64,000 bases of DNA. Origin: Cymbomonas tetramitiformis. Lineage: Eukaryota > Chlorophyta > Pyramimonadophyceae > Pyramimonadales > Pyramimonadaceae. The DNA is taken from the NCBI GenBank assembly GCA_001247695.2, contig LGRX02012548.1, positions 1 through 64,000 on the forward strand. The letters are read 5' to 3'. The translations under genes were made by a program, and so were the position numbers. Each line of letters starts with the position of its first letter. Position 1 is the first letter of the stretch. Below the pieces are notes generated by a model. That model was given only the letters and a program-made list of their open reading frames with translations. It searched no databases and was not told where the DNA came from. Of this stretch, positions 1-11,427 are shown piece after piece.

Positions 1-221
1 GACCGGCGCTTCCAAGCAGCCGCGGTGACCGGCGCTTCCAAGCAGCCGCGGTGACCGGCGCTTCCAAACAGCCGCGGTGACCGACGCTTCCAAGCAGCCG
101 CGGTGACCGGCGCTTCCAAGCAGCCGCGGTGACCGGCGCTTCCAAGCAGTCGCGGTGACCGGCGCTTCCAAGCAGCCGCGGTGACCGGCGCCCCCAAGCA
201 GCCGCGGTGACCGGCTCTTCG
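1..221. repeat. 26-bp minisatellite, eight full copies plus a partial
   Basis: A 26-bp unit starting GACCGGCGCTTCCAAGCAGC repeats head to tail from base 1, with unit starts at 1, 27, 53 and so on to 183, and a decayed ninth unit. Units differ by single substitutions (for example at 68, 85 and 150). The array runs off the left window edge, so its full length is unknown. Confidence 0.97.
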
Positions 222-1482
222 CATGAACTCTAATTCTCGAAAGTGCCTTCCAACAGCCCCTGGATGGACGGAGGGGATGGGCACCGGGGCTTGAGCTTGG
301 CAACACTTAGGAAGTGCCGCCTTGACTGGGGAAGGGAAGCAGTCACAGAGGAGTATGGAAGGTGGCCCACCTGAGCCTCCATCGTTGTCAACACCCACAG
401 AGTACCATGAGGGCCCGTTTGAGGTGTCGCTGCTGCCCAGTGATGACGAAAAAGACTCCCCACCGTCGGAGCTCCAACAGATTACTCCATCCGATCCGAC
501 TGCAAAGCCGAAGCGGCTGTGGAAATCCACGGTGATGTCGTGCAGCGCCTGGAACAGAGCAGTGCCCCCCGGCGCCGGCGGCCATCCCACATGGCGTCAC
601 CCTTGTGCTCCACTGGTGCCACAGGACGTGACGGCAGTGCGGGGTAAGGCGACCATCAGGTAATACAAAACGCGGGAGCAGGGTTATGGTAGCAACCTTC
701 TCGGTGCAGCTTGCAAGTCGCACCCAGCTCTGGCCGATGTCGCTCGTTTGAAGGATGCCCCCATCGCCACCAACCGCCCACCCAACTCCGCGCGTGCCCT
801 CGAACCAAACCTGTCAAGGCAGCACCGCCGTCATCCTTCACCACCGTCATCCTTCACGGCGCGCATGCTCGGAAGCACACAATGAACGGCACGAGGCACG
901 CCGACAAAAGCCACCCCACCATCATCCCAGGAGTAGTGAGAAGCAATTCAGGAGCTTTACAGCTGTACACCAGACAGGTGGAATCTTCCCGATCCGGGGG
1001 ACTTTTGATCGGAAGCACTGCACAGGACGGGGCGGGGCGCGGCCGTGACAAGATACCACCGACGCACCCACATCTCAAACCAAATGTGATGCAGTATGGA
1101 TAGATGGATGCGGCCACACACGCATTTTGTGAGGTTGCGCCATTTCGCGCAACATCTGCATGTCTGGAGTGAGCAGATCCTGCTGGCGCGCCCCCCCCCG
1201 GTGGCGCATAGCACGATGAATGGAACCCGGTGTGGGCACATGGTGCAGCCGATATTTTGTGGCACGTGGTGCCAAAGGAATCGGTCCAAGGATAAGCGCA
1301 CACGGAATGGCATGAGATCAGCCGACAAAAGCCAGCCCACCATCATCCCAGTGGATGTGAGTAGCAAATCAGGAGCAGGGCGGGGCCATGACAAGATACC
1401 ACCAACGCATACATATTCCCAACCCAGATGCAAAGCAGCATGGAACGATGATACAATGTGACCGATCATCGCCCAACAATAG
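222..1482 (+). other. Leader region of the R2-like element, with an internal duplication; no clear gene
   Basis: No convincing protein was found here; short ORFs have no recognisable motif. A block at about 860-1075 is repeated in shortened form at about 1289-1412. Both contain GCCGACAAAAGCCA, CCACCATCATCCCA and TGACAAGATACCACC in the same order. The second copy lacks about 80 bp between the last two motifs. A third degenerate copy lies at about 15170-15250, next to another copy of the element's tail, so the block travels with the retroelement and is probably its 5' leader. Confidence 0.55.
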
Positions 1483-4400
1483 TTGGTCCCAGGGTTACGG
1501 AGTGAGAGGACCCTGCTGGATACATGGCTGCGAGGACTGAGTTTCGACGAGTGTGCTGTGAGCGACTTCCCTTCCCTGATGGTGCCGAAGAAGTTGTGGG
1601 GACTGTTCACCGAGTGTGTGATGGTGGCGCTTCGGAGGATGCGGGTGGACACAGAGGACGTCGAGGCCTACAAGCTGTTCTTTTTACTCCCGCGCCTGGT
1701 TATTCAGCCGGTCCAGCAGGGGGTGAAGCAGGGTGTGGCCCAGGTCATTAAGGAGCGTTGCGCCCGCTTCCTACGCGGCGAGTGGGAGGGGCTGCATGCG
1801 GAGGTGCCGGGGGATCGACGAGCTGTGGCCGAGGCGGATGAGGAACGGGTGCTGCGAGATGCTGTGCGGTTGGTGAAGGCGGGGCAGCTGGGAAAGGCAG
1901 CGAAGAGGCTGGAGTTGGCCAAGCTGGCACCAGCGACGGAGGAGACGTTGCTGAAGCTGGAGCGGTTGCACCCGGCTGGGACAGGCAGGAGGCAAGATGT
2001 GGGAGAGGATCGCCGGCGGGAGCTTCGGGGGCAGGCGCTTGAGCTGGATGAGAAGACGTTCGATGATGTAATGCGTAATCTGCCGCGGGCCTCGGGACCG
2101 GGCAGCTCTCAGTGGCGCTGGGAGCATATGTGGGCGGTCCATGTCTCTGGTGGGCGAGATGCACTGTTGGAGGTGTGCAACCATCTGGCGGCAGGTCGGG
2201 CCCCGGCGGGGGTTCGGGAGTGGTTGGCAGGCGCTAGGTTAGTGGCGTTGCTGAAGGACGACCTCGGCGTCAACGTCCGGCCCATTGCGTGTGGCGAAGT
2301 TCTTCGGAAGCTAGTGGCGAAGGTCATATGCAGGCAGCGTGCGAAGGCCCTCAGGGCTCGATTTTGTGGGCGTCGACAGGATGATGACCATGGTGGACTG
2401 CGGACGGCCCAGATTGGGGTTGCGGTGAAGGGAGGGGCGGACCTGGGGGTCCACACTGTTCAAGCGGCCCTGGATCGGCACCCGGAATGGGTCTGTATTA
2501 AGGCAGATGCCAGGAATGCCATCAATGCGGTGCACCGTGAGGCAATGTTTGAGGCTATCGAACGGGACTTCCCGGAGCTGTGGGCATGAACGGACCTTTG
2601 TTATGGGGTGGATGCGAACCTGGGGTTTCGGCTGGGGGGCGTTGATGGCTCGGTGATGCGATTTGTCAAGTCGAAGGAGGGCACGCAGCAGGGGGACCCC
2701 CTGGGGCCACTTTACTTGGCTGCCCCGTTGCAGGTGGTGCTGGAGCGGGTTCAGGAGGGACACCCTAGCGTGGTCATCTTTGCCTACTTGGATGACGCTT
2801 TCTTCCTGGGCCCTCCGGTTGAAGCGGCGCTCGCGTATGAGACTTATATGGAGGAGGCAGTGGCGATTGGCCTGGATATTCAGCCGGTGAAGTCAGCGGC
2901 TTTCTCGCCTGAGGGGGACGCCAGTTGCTTCGAGGCCGGGATGCCGGGTGCACGGGGGGAGCTGGACTTCACCGATGTCTTGGGGGTGCCGGTGGGGAAG
3001 GCAGAGGCGGTCAGTGTGGAGATGTTGAAGAAGGTGGAGGAGTTATGTGGCATTCTGCCCCTCTTGAACAAGCTTGGGCATGCGCAGGCCCAGGGGCACC
3101 TGCTTCGATTCTGTGCCCATCCGAGGCTGGGGTTCTGGCTGCGAGGTGTGCCGCCGGAGATGATGCGGGAGGCGGCTGAGGAGCATGACAGGAGGATGCA
3201 TGGGGCGTTGCGGGACTTGCTGCCTGGGGGTGGATTGGTGTGGCACTCCTGTGAGTTTGCCACCCTCCCGCATGGGATGGGCCTGACTAAGGCGGCGAGG
3301 GTGAGCAGTGCGGCCTGGCTTGGTGGGTTTGCGCAAGTCTGGGAGGATATGCGGGAGCTCTTTCCAACAGTGACGGCGGGGACCGAGGACCTCGGGGCTG
3401 AGAGCGACTTGCCGTATGTCAATTCTTTGCAAGCGGCCATGCAGAAGGTGTCGGAGGCGATGGAGGTGATTGGGGAGGCGAGGGGAGCAAATGAGCATTT
3501 GCCACCACAAGTGCCAAAGGCGGACGACGTCAAGAAGTTGAGTGATTACAGCAGGTCTCAAAAACGTGCCCAACGGGTCTATGCTGCTGTCCTCCACTCT
3601 GCGGATTGGCTTTGGCTGGCTGGGCACGTGGGGGCGTCTCGGCTCCCCTGGCTTTTCTCGGTGACCTTCAACAGTATTGGGCCTGCATTCTTGAGGGGTG
3701 TTCCATGCTGCCCAGCCCTGGAGCTCAGTTCGGCGGAATACCGGGTGGCCCTGCGGCACATTCTTCATGCGGAGCAGCCCCTCCTTGGCCAAGTGGAGGA
3801 GTGCCCCGATTGTGGAGGAGAGCGGGATCCCACCGGGACACACTTACTGGCATGCCGGGGGGGAGTGGGGGCTGGGGGAGGAAATTGGTACTCTTTCATC
3901 CACCACAAACTGCAGAGGGTGCTGTTCGAGGTGGCCAAGTCTGCCTATCCCTTGGCGTCTGCATTGCACGATGACTTCGCGGGCTACCTGACCTACTCAC
4001 GGAATCATTGCCCGGATGTGACAGTGCTGGATGCGGAGGGACCGGGCCAGCATGTGCTGTTTGATGTGGCCACGGCGCGGCCGATGTCAGACACGCACCT
4101 GGGAGCGGCCATGATGGCCCCCGGGGCGGCGGCGAAGAAGGTAGAGGAGAGCAAGGTGGCGACGTACGGGGATGTCCGCCCACATCACTTCATCCCCTTT
4201 GGGGTGGAGGTGTACGGTGGGCTGGGGCCTGCGGCGTATGGATTCCTTCGGAAGACGCAGCGGCGCTTCAGGGAGCGGCGGTACATGGAGGCGAACGCGG
4301 AAGGGGGAGAGCAGGTGGATGGCAATGGGGACGAGGACGAGGACGAGGACGAGGAAGCGGCACGTGGCGGGGCGGTGGGCTGGAAGGAGAAGTGGGTCCG

Positions 4401-5733
4401 GCTGCTTTCTTTCGCGCTTGCACGGGGGGTTGCAGGGCTGATCATCAGGCGGGCTGTAGGGCGATGTCCGGCCGGAAGTGGGTGGCGTTGGGCTGGCGGA
4501 GGGCGTGTGGGAGGAGGCATGGGCCCGGACCTGGATCGGGGGGAGGCGGACCGACGGGAAGGGGCGGAGAGGTTGGCACTGATGGACAGAGCGTGGGAGG
4601 ACGCGTTCGAGGAGACAGACTATGCCACGCAGGATGGGTCTGGCGGTGGGATGCAGGAATCTGAGGGAACGCAGCGTGAGCGGTCTGGGCAGGCTCCCGG
4701 TGAGGCAGGCGAGGCAGGCGCGATGGCATCGAGGCTTTTGGAGAGCATGGAGGACGTGCGGCGGGAGGTGGAGCATCTGGGCACTGTGGAGGGTCAAGGA
4801 GGGGGCACCGCCGAGGCGCGATCTGGAGGGGCACGGGCAGGCATAGGCGGGCTCAGCCAGGCGGCGTCAAGTGTCGAGGATATCTTGAATGAGTGGGATG
4901 ACCTTTTGTCGCCGGGCCCGGAGAGTGGGGTCTGGACTCAGGAGCAGAGTGGGGCCTCGCCGGAGCAAGCAATGGCCTTGGCTGAGGGAGGGGTGGCCAC
5001 CTTGATGGGGGCGAGCAGGCGGGTGGCCGGCCTTCTTGGGGGGGTTGATGGCATGGGGGGAACTGATGAGGATGACGGGGGAGATGTGGGGAGGTCCGCG
5101 GGTGGAGATGACACACGCCGGGCCCCTCAGAGCCCGGGGGCCCATCCTGGCAGCGATGACCACTTACAACAGGTTGCACGGCAGCATACGGCATCTCATC
5201 AGCTTCCGTGCCCATCGGGCGAGGTTGCTGGCCGTGCCGGAACTAACAGTGAGCAGCTGTCGGGAAGGCGACGACCGGGTGGTGAACTATCGGCCACCGG
5301 GAGGGCTTGGGACACACAGGCAACTGTGGGGATGGGACCCCAAGTAGGAACAGTGCGGCGTGACAGTTACAGCGCAAGTGTGGAGCGCATTGCTCAAGTT
5401 CGCGGCCACCTCGCAAGGCAATCAGCGCAAGGGCTCCAGTCACGGGGAGTTGGTGCTGGGGGTAGAGGGCTACAGGCGCAAGTCGGTGGCGGATGCGCAA
5501 GTTTGGATGAGGGCAACCCAGTTTATCATTCTCAGCCCCTTGGGACAGCGCTTGGGCATTCTGGCCGTGGCGTGGGTGGGCAAGCTCTCTTGAGACCAGG
5601 CTGTAGGCGGCAGCGGGGTGATGTGGGGTGTGGGCTTGGTGGTGGAGGGGTGCCTCGATTGGCGGAGGTGAGCCGGCTCCAGAGACACAGCAGCAGTGCG
5701 CCGGCAGGACAGCCGCAGAGGGGCTCAGGTGGC
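1483..5733 (+). pseudogene. R2-like non-LTR retrotransposon ORF: RT, CCHC zinc finger, restriction-like endonuclease; one in-frame stop
   Basis: This is a reverse transcriptase polyprotein for target-primed retrotransposition. The first open stretch (1483-2589, 368 codons) carries fingers and RT motif A (KADARNAIN, with the catalytic Asp). The second, in the same frame from 2590, carries motif B (GTQQGDPLG) and motif C YLDD at 2785-2796. A CCHC finger follows: C399, C402, H412 and C416 counted from 2608. Then comes a PD-(D/E)xK restriction-like endonuclease with PD at 4012-4017, D at 4063 and a Lys-rich stretch after it, as in R2/CRE-type elements. The two parts are separated only by TGA at 2587-2589, in a context (FPELWA-stop-TDLCYG) where a TGG-to-TGA change of a Trp codon is the simplest explanation. 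After about 4400 the protein is Gly/Glu-rich, low complexity and unassigned. The open frame continues into the copia-1 LTR at 5739; that extension is an artefact of the insertion. Confidence 0.85.
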
Positions 5734-5738
5734 CTAGT

Positions 5739-6132
5739 TGTAGGAATTCGAGAGTTTCGTTTACACAAAAGCGATCATAAACTTTCATTATCAAAAGATA
5801 TACCAGTTCGCAGCTCGAAACGCCACGAACATTTGCGCGCCATCATTACTGATTGGGCGATCTTATGTGAAAGTTCACAAAACAGAGTCCTACGTGTCAC
5901 TGTCGTGTTCATACCGACCGCAGTGACACTCTTGAGTACAGATGAACTCATTACGCACTTCCCTATGGTCATCAGTGATCTGACGGCCACGATTAGTTCA
6001 GCAGATCTACAGATCTAGATCTAAGGGTTCCATAGGGTTTCTTTAGGGTTTCTTCAGGGTTTGATACTGTACAAAGTCTAGATAGTCATTCTTTACACCA
6101 AACTGATCAGCAGGCACTTGCAGATTCCAATA
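5739..6132 (-). repeat. copia-1 3' LTR (394 bp)
   Basis: Read on the minus strand it begins TATTGGAATC and ends GAATTCCTACA. The canonical TG start is replaced by TA, in both LTR copies. It lacks a 10-bp segment (CATCCTGACT) present in the other LTR. Three TTTAGGG-like words lie near 6025-6062. Confidence 0.95.
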
Positions 6133-6148
6133 CCCCTTCTAAAGGGTG
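6133..6148 (-). promoter_or_regulatory. copia-1 polypurine tract
   Basis: On the minus strand the tract AGAAGGGG lies directly upstream of the 3' LTR first base, the expected primer for plus-strand DNA synthesis. It supports the LTR boundary at 6132. Confidence 0.75.
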
Positions 6149-6267
6149 ACTGTCTAGTTGTCCTACTGCCAGTTCTTGGGAATGGTGCCCCTTCAGTCAG
6201 CAATATCCAGTTTTTGGGATGGTGCCCCTCCAGCTCCAGTTTATGGGGATGGTGCCCCCTTCAGTCT

Positions 6268-9200
6268 TCAGTCTTCAGGGTCGGAGTCCTTCAAGTTCAT
6301 GATACCAAGCCTCTCTCTGTGTGTAAGGAAGGCTGGTAGAGGAAGGGGCTTGGTGAATATGTCCGCTGTGTTGTCCGCTGAGGAGACATACGAGGCTTCC
6401 CCTGTCTTGGACTTCACCAGTTCCCGGATGTACATGTTCCTCACCTCTATGTGCTTGGACCTGTTGTTGTTCACATAGTCAGAGGCCAAATGAATGGCCC
6501 CTTGGTTATCACAGTACATAGGCACTGGGTTGCAGATGTCCACCAAGTCATTCAGCACATTGATGATGTACTTGATCTCGCGAGCCCCTTCAGACATAGC
6601 TATGATCTCAGCCTCGGTAGTCGAGAGTGATACACACCTCTGCATGATCGAGGAGAAGATGAGCAAGCTCCCACACAGGTAGAGTGCAATGCCAGATGTA
6701 GACCTCCTCGTTGTCTTGCAGCCAGCATAGTCAACATCAGTGTATATGCTCATTGGTAGTGATCCACAAGCCAGACCCAGCCCCCTTGGCACAGAAGAGG
6801 TTGTCCGCAGCACCAGCTCGTAGCTCACAGTGCCCTTGAGGTATCTGACAACCTGTTTCAGTGCCACAAAGTGCTCTTGGCCATAGGACGCACAGAACCG
6901 AGAGAGAGCAGATACAGCAGCCATGATGTCAGGGCGCGTGCACCTTGCAATCCACTGCAGCTGCCCAAGCAGCCCCCTGAATGGAATGGTGGTATCCTTG
7001 CCATCAGATGGAGCAAGAGAGCACCCTGGAGACATGGGCAGGCTAGCTGGCTTGGCATCCTTAAGCCCATAGGTGTCAACCATCTGGGAGATGTACCCAG
7101 ATTGAGAGAGATATGCCACTCCAGGGCCCCCGCGCACACCAATGCCCATCACAAGATCCAGAACACCCAAGTCCTTGCATGCATACTTGGAGTTGAAGGC
7201 TGTCACGAAGCTGTCATACCATGAGCGACTGTCAGTGGCCACAATGTAGTCATCAACATACGCCAGAATGACGACCGTGATGTCAGAGTCCCTGATGAAG
7301 TATAGACAGGGTTCAATATCACTGCGCCTCATCCTCACATCATAGGCCATGATGAAAGCATCGCTAGTCTCAAACCACTCTTTGCCCGCTTGCTTCAAGC
7401 CATATACCGCCTTGAGGAGCTTGGCACATGTCCTCCCCTAATACTCCAGCCCCCTAGGGAGCTTGACATACAGGTCCTCCTCGAGGGTCGAGTTCAGGAA
7501 AGCTGTCTCCACATCCATGTGATACACCTTCAGGGCAAGGTTCAGCGCCAGAATGATAACCAGTCTTGCTGAAGACAACTGCGTACACGGGGCAAAGGTG
7601 TCGAAATAGTCAACACCATACTCCTGTTTGTTGCCCCTCACACACACCCTCGCCTTGCGCTTCTGCAACTGTCGATGCTTGTCCAGCTTGACCTTCAAGA
7701 CCAATGCCATGTCCAACAGGCGAACACCAGGAGGCACATCCTCCATGTCCATCATCATGAGAGCCTGCTTGACTGTAATCAGGGCCTCAAGCTCGGTCTG
7801 AATAGCCTCCATCCACTCATCAGCATCTGGCGCCCCCATAGCTTGTTTGACCCCCTTGGGCTCAGTCACTCCAGGTGGCGGCACATCCATTGAGTCCCCA
7901 GCACACGACTTCGCCACTGCTGCTAAGCATGTGTGCTCCGGAGGAAAGTGCACCTTTCCCACTGGCAGGTCAATGTGCGTGAAGTTTGTGAGTAACATAA
8001 TGCAGTATGGAACTGAGCTGGCTCCCACAGCTCGTGCGCATATAATCCCAGCCTCCAGCTTCTCACGTCCAGCATCTGCCATGACCTCAGTAAACAATGG
8101 GTAGTTGACATTGAGGTCACCAGTGTGCACAGCTGAGCGTACAGCAGCAATATGCTTGGGCTGGCCATCCAGATAGTCCCGGAGGCTCACCCAGCACGTC
8201 ACATCCACCGCCTTCACCTTCAGCACTGCCAGGATCTCGTCACTGTCATCAGGCAAATAGACCCCGACACCAAGAATACCATCCTCTAGTCCACTCGGAA
8301 GGGTGTCATGATATGTTGCATCCAACGTTGTCACCATGAAGTTAGTACTCAGTGGGGCCACCGCAGAGGGATCCCATGTGGTGACCACCTTGCCCAGCTT
8401 GTCCACAGCCTCATGGAACCTGACCATACCAAACTTGACGATCTTGCCGGACTCAGGATCATACAGCAAGTAGGCGGATGAAACCTCAGAGTGACCAACA
8501 TACCTCAGTTGCTTTGCCCGATCACTGAGCTTGTGTTCCCTGCTGTCCGGGTCCACAAAGGCATATGCCAGACAGCCAAATACCCGAAGAAGCGAGAGGT
8601 CATGATGCTGCCCATATAACTTGTAGTAGGGGGACTGCTTGTGTAGAGGCTTCTGGAATGTTCTGTTCAAGATATACACAGAGTGTCGAACAGCAAGTGG
8701 CCATACATCCACACCAAAACCAGATGTCACAAGTAGTGCTCGAGCCATTGCTTGCACTGTCCTGTGGGATCTCTCAACACGAGCTTGGTTCTCGTGAAGG
8801 TATGGCGACCCATGGCGTTGCTCAATACCTCGCTCCTTACAGTACTGCTGTGTCTGCCCAGCAATCATGGTGGAGTCTCCATCAGTATGTAGCACCATAT
8901 GGTACTTCTCCTCAAGCCTCATGCGGCTCCTGTGCCTTCTCACCTCAATCAGGAACTCCTCCAGTGCTCCCAGGTAGTCTGACTTCTTCTTCAGAAAGTA
9001 CACGCATACCCAGGATGTGCAATCATCCACAAAGAGTACGAACCACCGGTATCCACCGGCACTGTGCTTGAATGGTCCACAGGTATCAGACCACACCAAT
9101 AATCCAATCTCCTCAGCGCGCTCCCTACCCGTGGGCTTCATAGAAGGCCCGATAGCTTTGGTGAGCCTGCAGGAAACACACCTCTCTGGACAGCGCAATA

Positions 9201-11406
9201 CCAGACTCTTGGTATACTGCGCAGTTGTGATACCCATAGGAACCTCCTCGTCCAGCATTTCCTGCATGGTCACGTCACCAATATGTCCAAGGCGCATGTG
9301 TGCAAGCATTTTGGCATCAAGCTTCATCACTGTATGCCCATCCTTGTACACCACAACCACTGGCCACTTGGTCTCCCGGACCCACACTCTGTCTTCCCCA
9401 CACATCTCCAGGTTTTCCACATTGTAGCATGAATCCAACGGAGCTGAGAATATCTTTTCCCCAGCAGGATATTCATGGACAACGGTGAACTGGGATGTAA
9501 ACTGCCACCAGCTGGCCGTCTCCCATCTGGGTAATACCAAGAGGAACTTGGTGGAGTGAGGCGCCCTACCAAAGTCACTGAGAGCCTTCTGCAGGCATCT
9601 CAGGATGGTATCATGCTCATAAGGCGGGTTGCCATAGCATGCCTCACCTGCCCAGTCCCTGCAGAAGCAAGGGCTATCAGTGGTGCAATAGTTGTCCAGG
9701 ACGTGGTTGTCACTGGAGGCAAACAGTTCCAGGGTGAAGGGTCCATGCTCCTCGATGTGCTTCCCAGCCTTCTCAAATTTCCAGTCCGTCTTGTCACGGT
9801 CAGAGTCATCATGATATGCTGCACAGGCCATGTAGGTATCCAAAGTGCCAGATATCTGATCCTCATATATGATGTACTGGTTGCCAACCCTGGAGAATGA
9901 GAATGTCACCCCCCCACTGGATATCTGCCTGGCTCCAAAATCAACACTGAACCCAGCATCCTCAAGTGCTACCACGGACACCAGGTTGAATGGCTGCCCA
10001 GGGATACAGTGAGCACCAGTGAACTGTAGTCCAACAGCGCGCCCAGTGGACACATCCAGCTTGGCAAATGTGACCGTGCCGCTGCCCTCTGACGAGACAG
10101 TACCAGCCTGCACCACACTGAAAGTGGAACGAGAAGTGGCATCAAAGTCATCGCCAAAGTCAGCCATTGAATTGAATATGTGCTTGGAGGCGCCACTGTC
10201 TAGCATAGCCACCTGACCACCGCCCGCAGCCAATGGCAGGGCGCTGGTGAACACGTCAGCCTTGCTGTCCGCAAATGCAACACATAGGACAAGCGAGCTG
10301 CACATAGGATGCCCCCCTCGCAGGTCACATGTCTCCTCATCATCAGAGCCACTCCCATCTGCTAGATCAGGTGCATCATAATACCAATCAGAAGAGCAGT
10401 AACCCTCAATCCCAGGCTCAGCGCCCTCGGGACAGAGGCGGTTCTTGCGAGGCGGACAGAACAGTCCAGATGCCCAATCATCAGAGGGGATGCCACCCAC
10501 TCCTTCAAGGGGCTGCCACAAGTGCTCACCATCCTCCTCGTCCGAGTCAGAGGCATCCACTAGACTTGGCATAGTATCTGAAGCATAATCACCATCATCC
10601 GAGCCAGAGGAATCGCTGAGACCAGGCACATAGCTGAGTCCAGATAATGTGTGACAGGCCCAGGCATGATGGTCAGCAGCAACCCGTTCAGGCGTCGTGA
10701 AACTGACATCAGAGTCACCCAGTGCATGCACATGCTCAGGCAACGGGTGAGAAGAGAAGGCATGTTGAAAAGCAACCTGCTCAATACCATATACCACACA
10801 GGCATCCGGTGTGGTCCCAGAGGTAGAATCTCCTGGATCCGAAGAGTCATCACCACGATGAGAAGAGCCCTCAGAGTCATAGCCACTGTGATCTGAATCA
10901 TCACTGCCATCAGACGAGGAGTCAAAGTCCCACTCATCCTCATAGCCATATCCCAGCAAGGCCCAGAAGTCCTCAATCGCCTTCACCGTGTCCCGAGTAA
11001 CCATACTGAGTAAAGTCACCCATGACTGATTCCTCGCAAAGGACCCCCGTACCATGACCGGCTCCTTCTCAAGCAGACGCTGCAGTAGACCGAGCTGCTC
11101 TGCCACAAGGTACTTCGCACACACCATCTTCTCTTGGCGCACCACTCTGCCATCAGCAGGAAAGTGAGGACCTTCCAGCACCGTCAATGCCCTGTCCGAC
11201 ACTTCCACAGAGCCACTCATGAACATACTATGCACATACTGGACGTCCGAAGTGTACCATGGCTGCCTGGGGGATATCTGATACCCAGGCCCAAGATGTT
11301 GCTCCCTTCCTGCCTCCCATAGGGCTTGGGTAGGAGCAAGCTTCCTCCCAGGCAGAACTGTGCACAGAGTATCAATGTAGACAAACGAGTCGTACACCGG
11401 AGCCAC
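6268..11406 (-). pseudogene. copia-1 Pol: protease, Dam-like insert, integrase, RT, RNase H; one in-frame UAG
   Basis: The first 1322 codons (11406-7438) begin with an acidic N-terminal region. The protease has LDSGASKHIF. The HHCC/GAG-pre-integrase motif (HMRLGHIG, CVSC) follows, then the integrase core with Asp in SDTCG, Asp in HTDGDST and Glu in ARVERSHRTV, and the start of RT (YHMDVETAFLNS). TAG at 7436-7438 interrupts the RT just before the YGLKQA motif. The same frame then continues (7435-6268) with YVDD, RNase H (YTDVDYAG, STTEAEIIAMSE) and the conserved DNQGAIHLA / RSKHIEVR block. Between protease and integrase lies an unusual Dam-like segment (separate entry). The frame is also the same as Gag, separated by a single UAG. 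Apart from the stops the reading frame is undamaged. Confidence 0.9.
9412..9774 (-). other. Dam-like N6-adenine methyltransferase segment inside copia-1 Pol
   Basis: Residues about 545-665 of Pol, between the retropepsin and the GAG-pre-integrase/HHCC region. Visible motifs in order are FTLELFASSDNH (557-568), DWAGEACYG leading to NPPY (593-596), and VLPRWETASWW (about 621-631). This order, a hydrophobic beta strand with D/E-LFAS-x-N, W-x-G...NPPY, then a LxPxRxxxxWW strand, matches what I know of phage DNA N-6-adenine methyltransferases (Dam family, PF05869), which also occur in DIRS-type elements. NPPY is the catalytic motif of the (N/D)PP(Y/F) group. The second copia element has a counterpart at the same position. 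Family assignment is by motif only. It could be a catalytically dead homologue. Confidence 0.55.
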
Positions 11407-11427
11407 AGGGAAATACCTGTGCTTGTT

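Noticed and set aside
5739..6018. C-terminal extension of the R2-like protein ending at 6018.
   Set aside because: These codons lie in the copia-1 LTR; the same sequence occurs in the other LTR at 13133.
6020..6062. Interstitial telomere repeat (TTTAGGG).
   Set aside because: Only three imperfect words and part of the copia-1 LTR, present identically at about 13413-13456.
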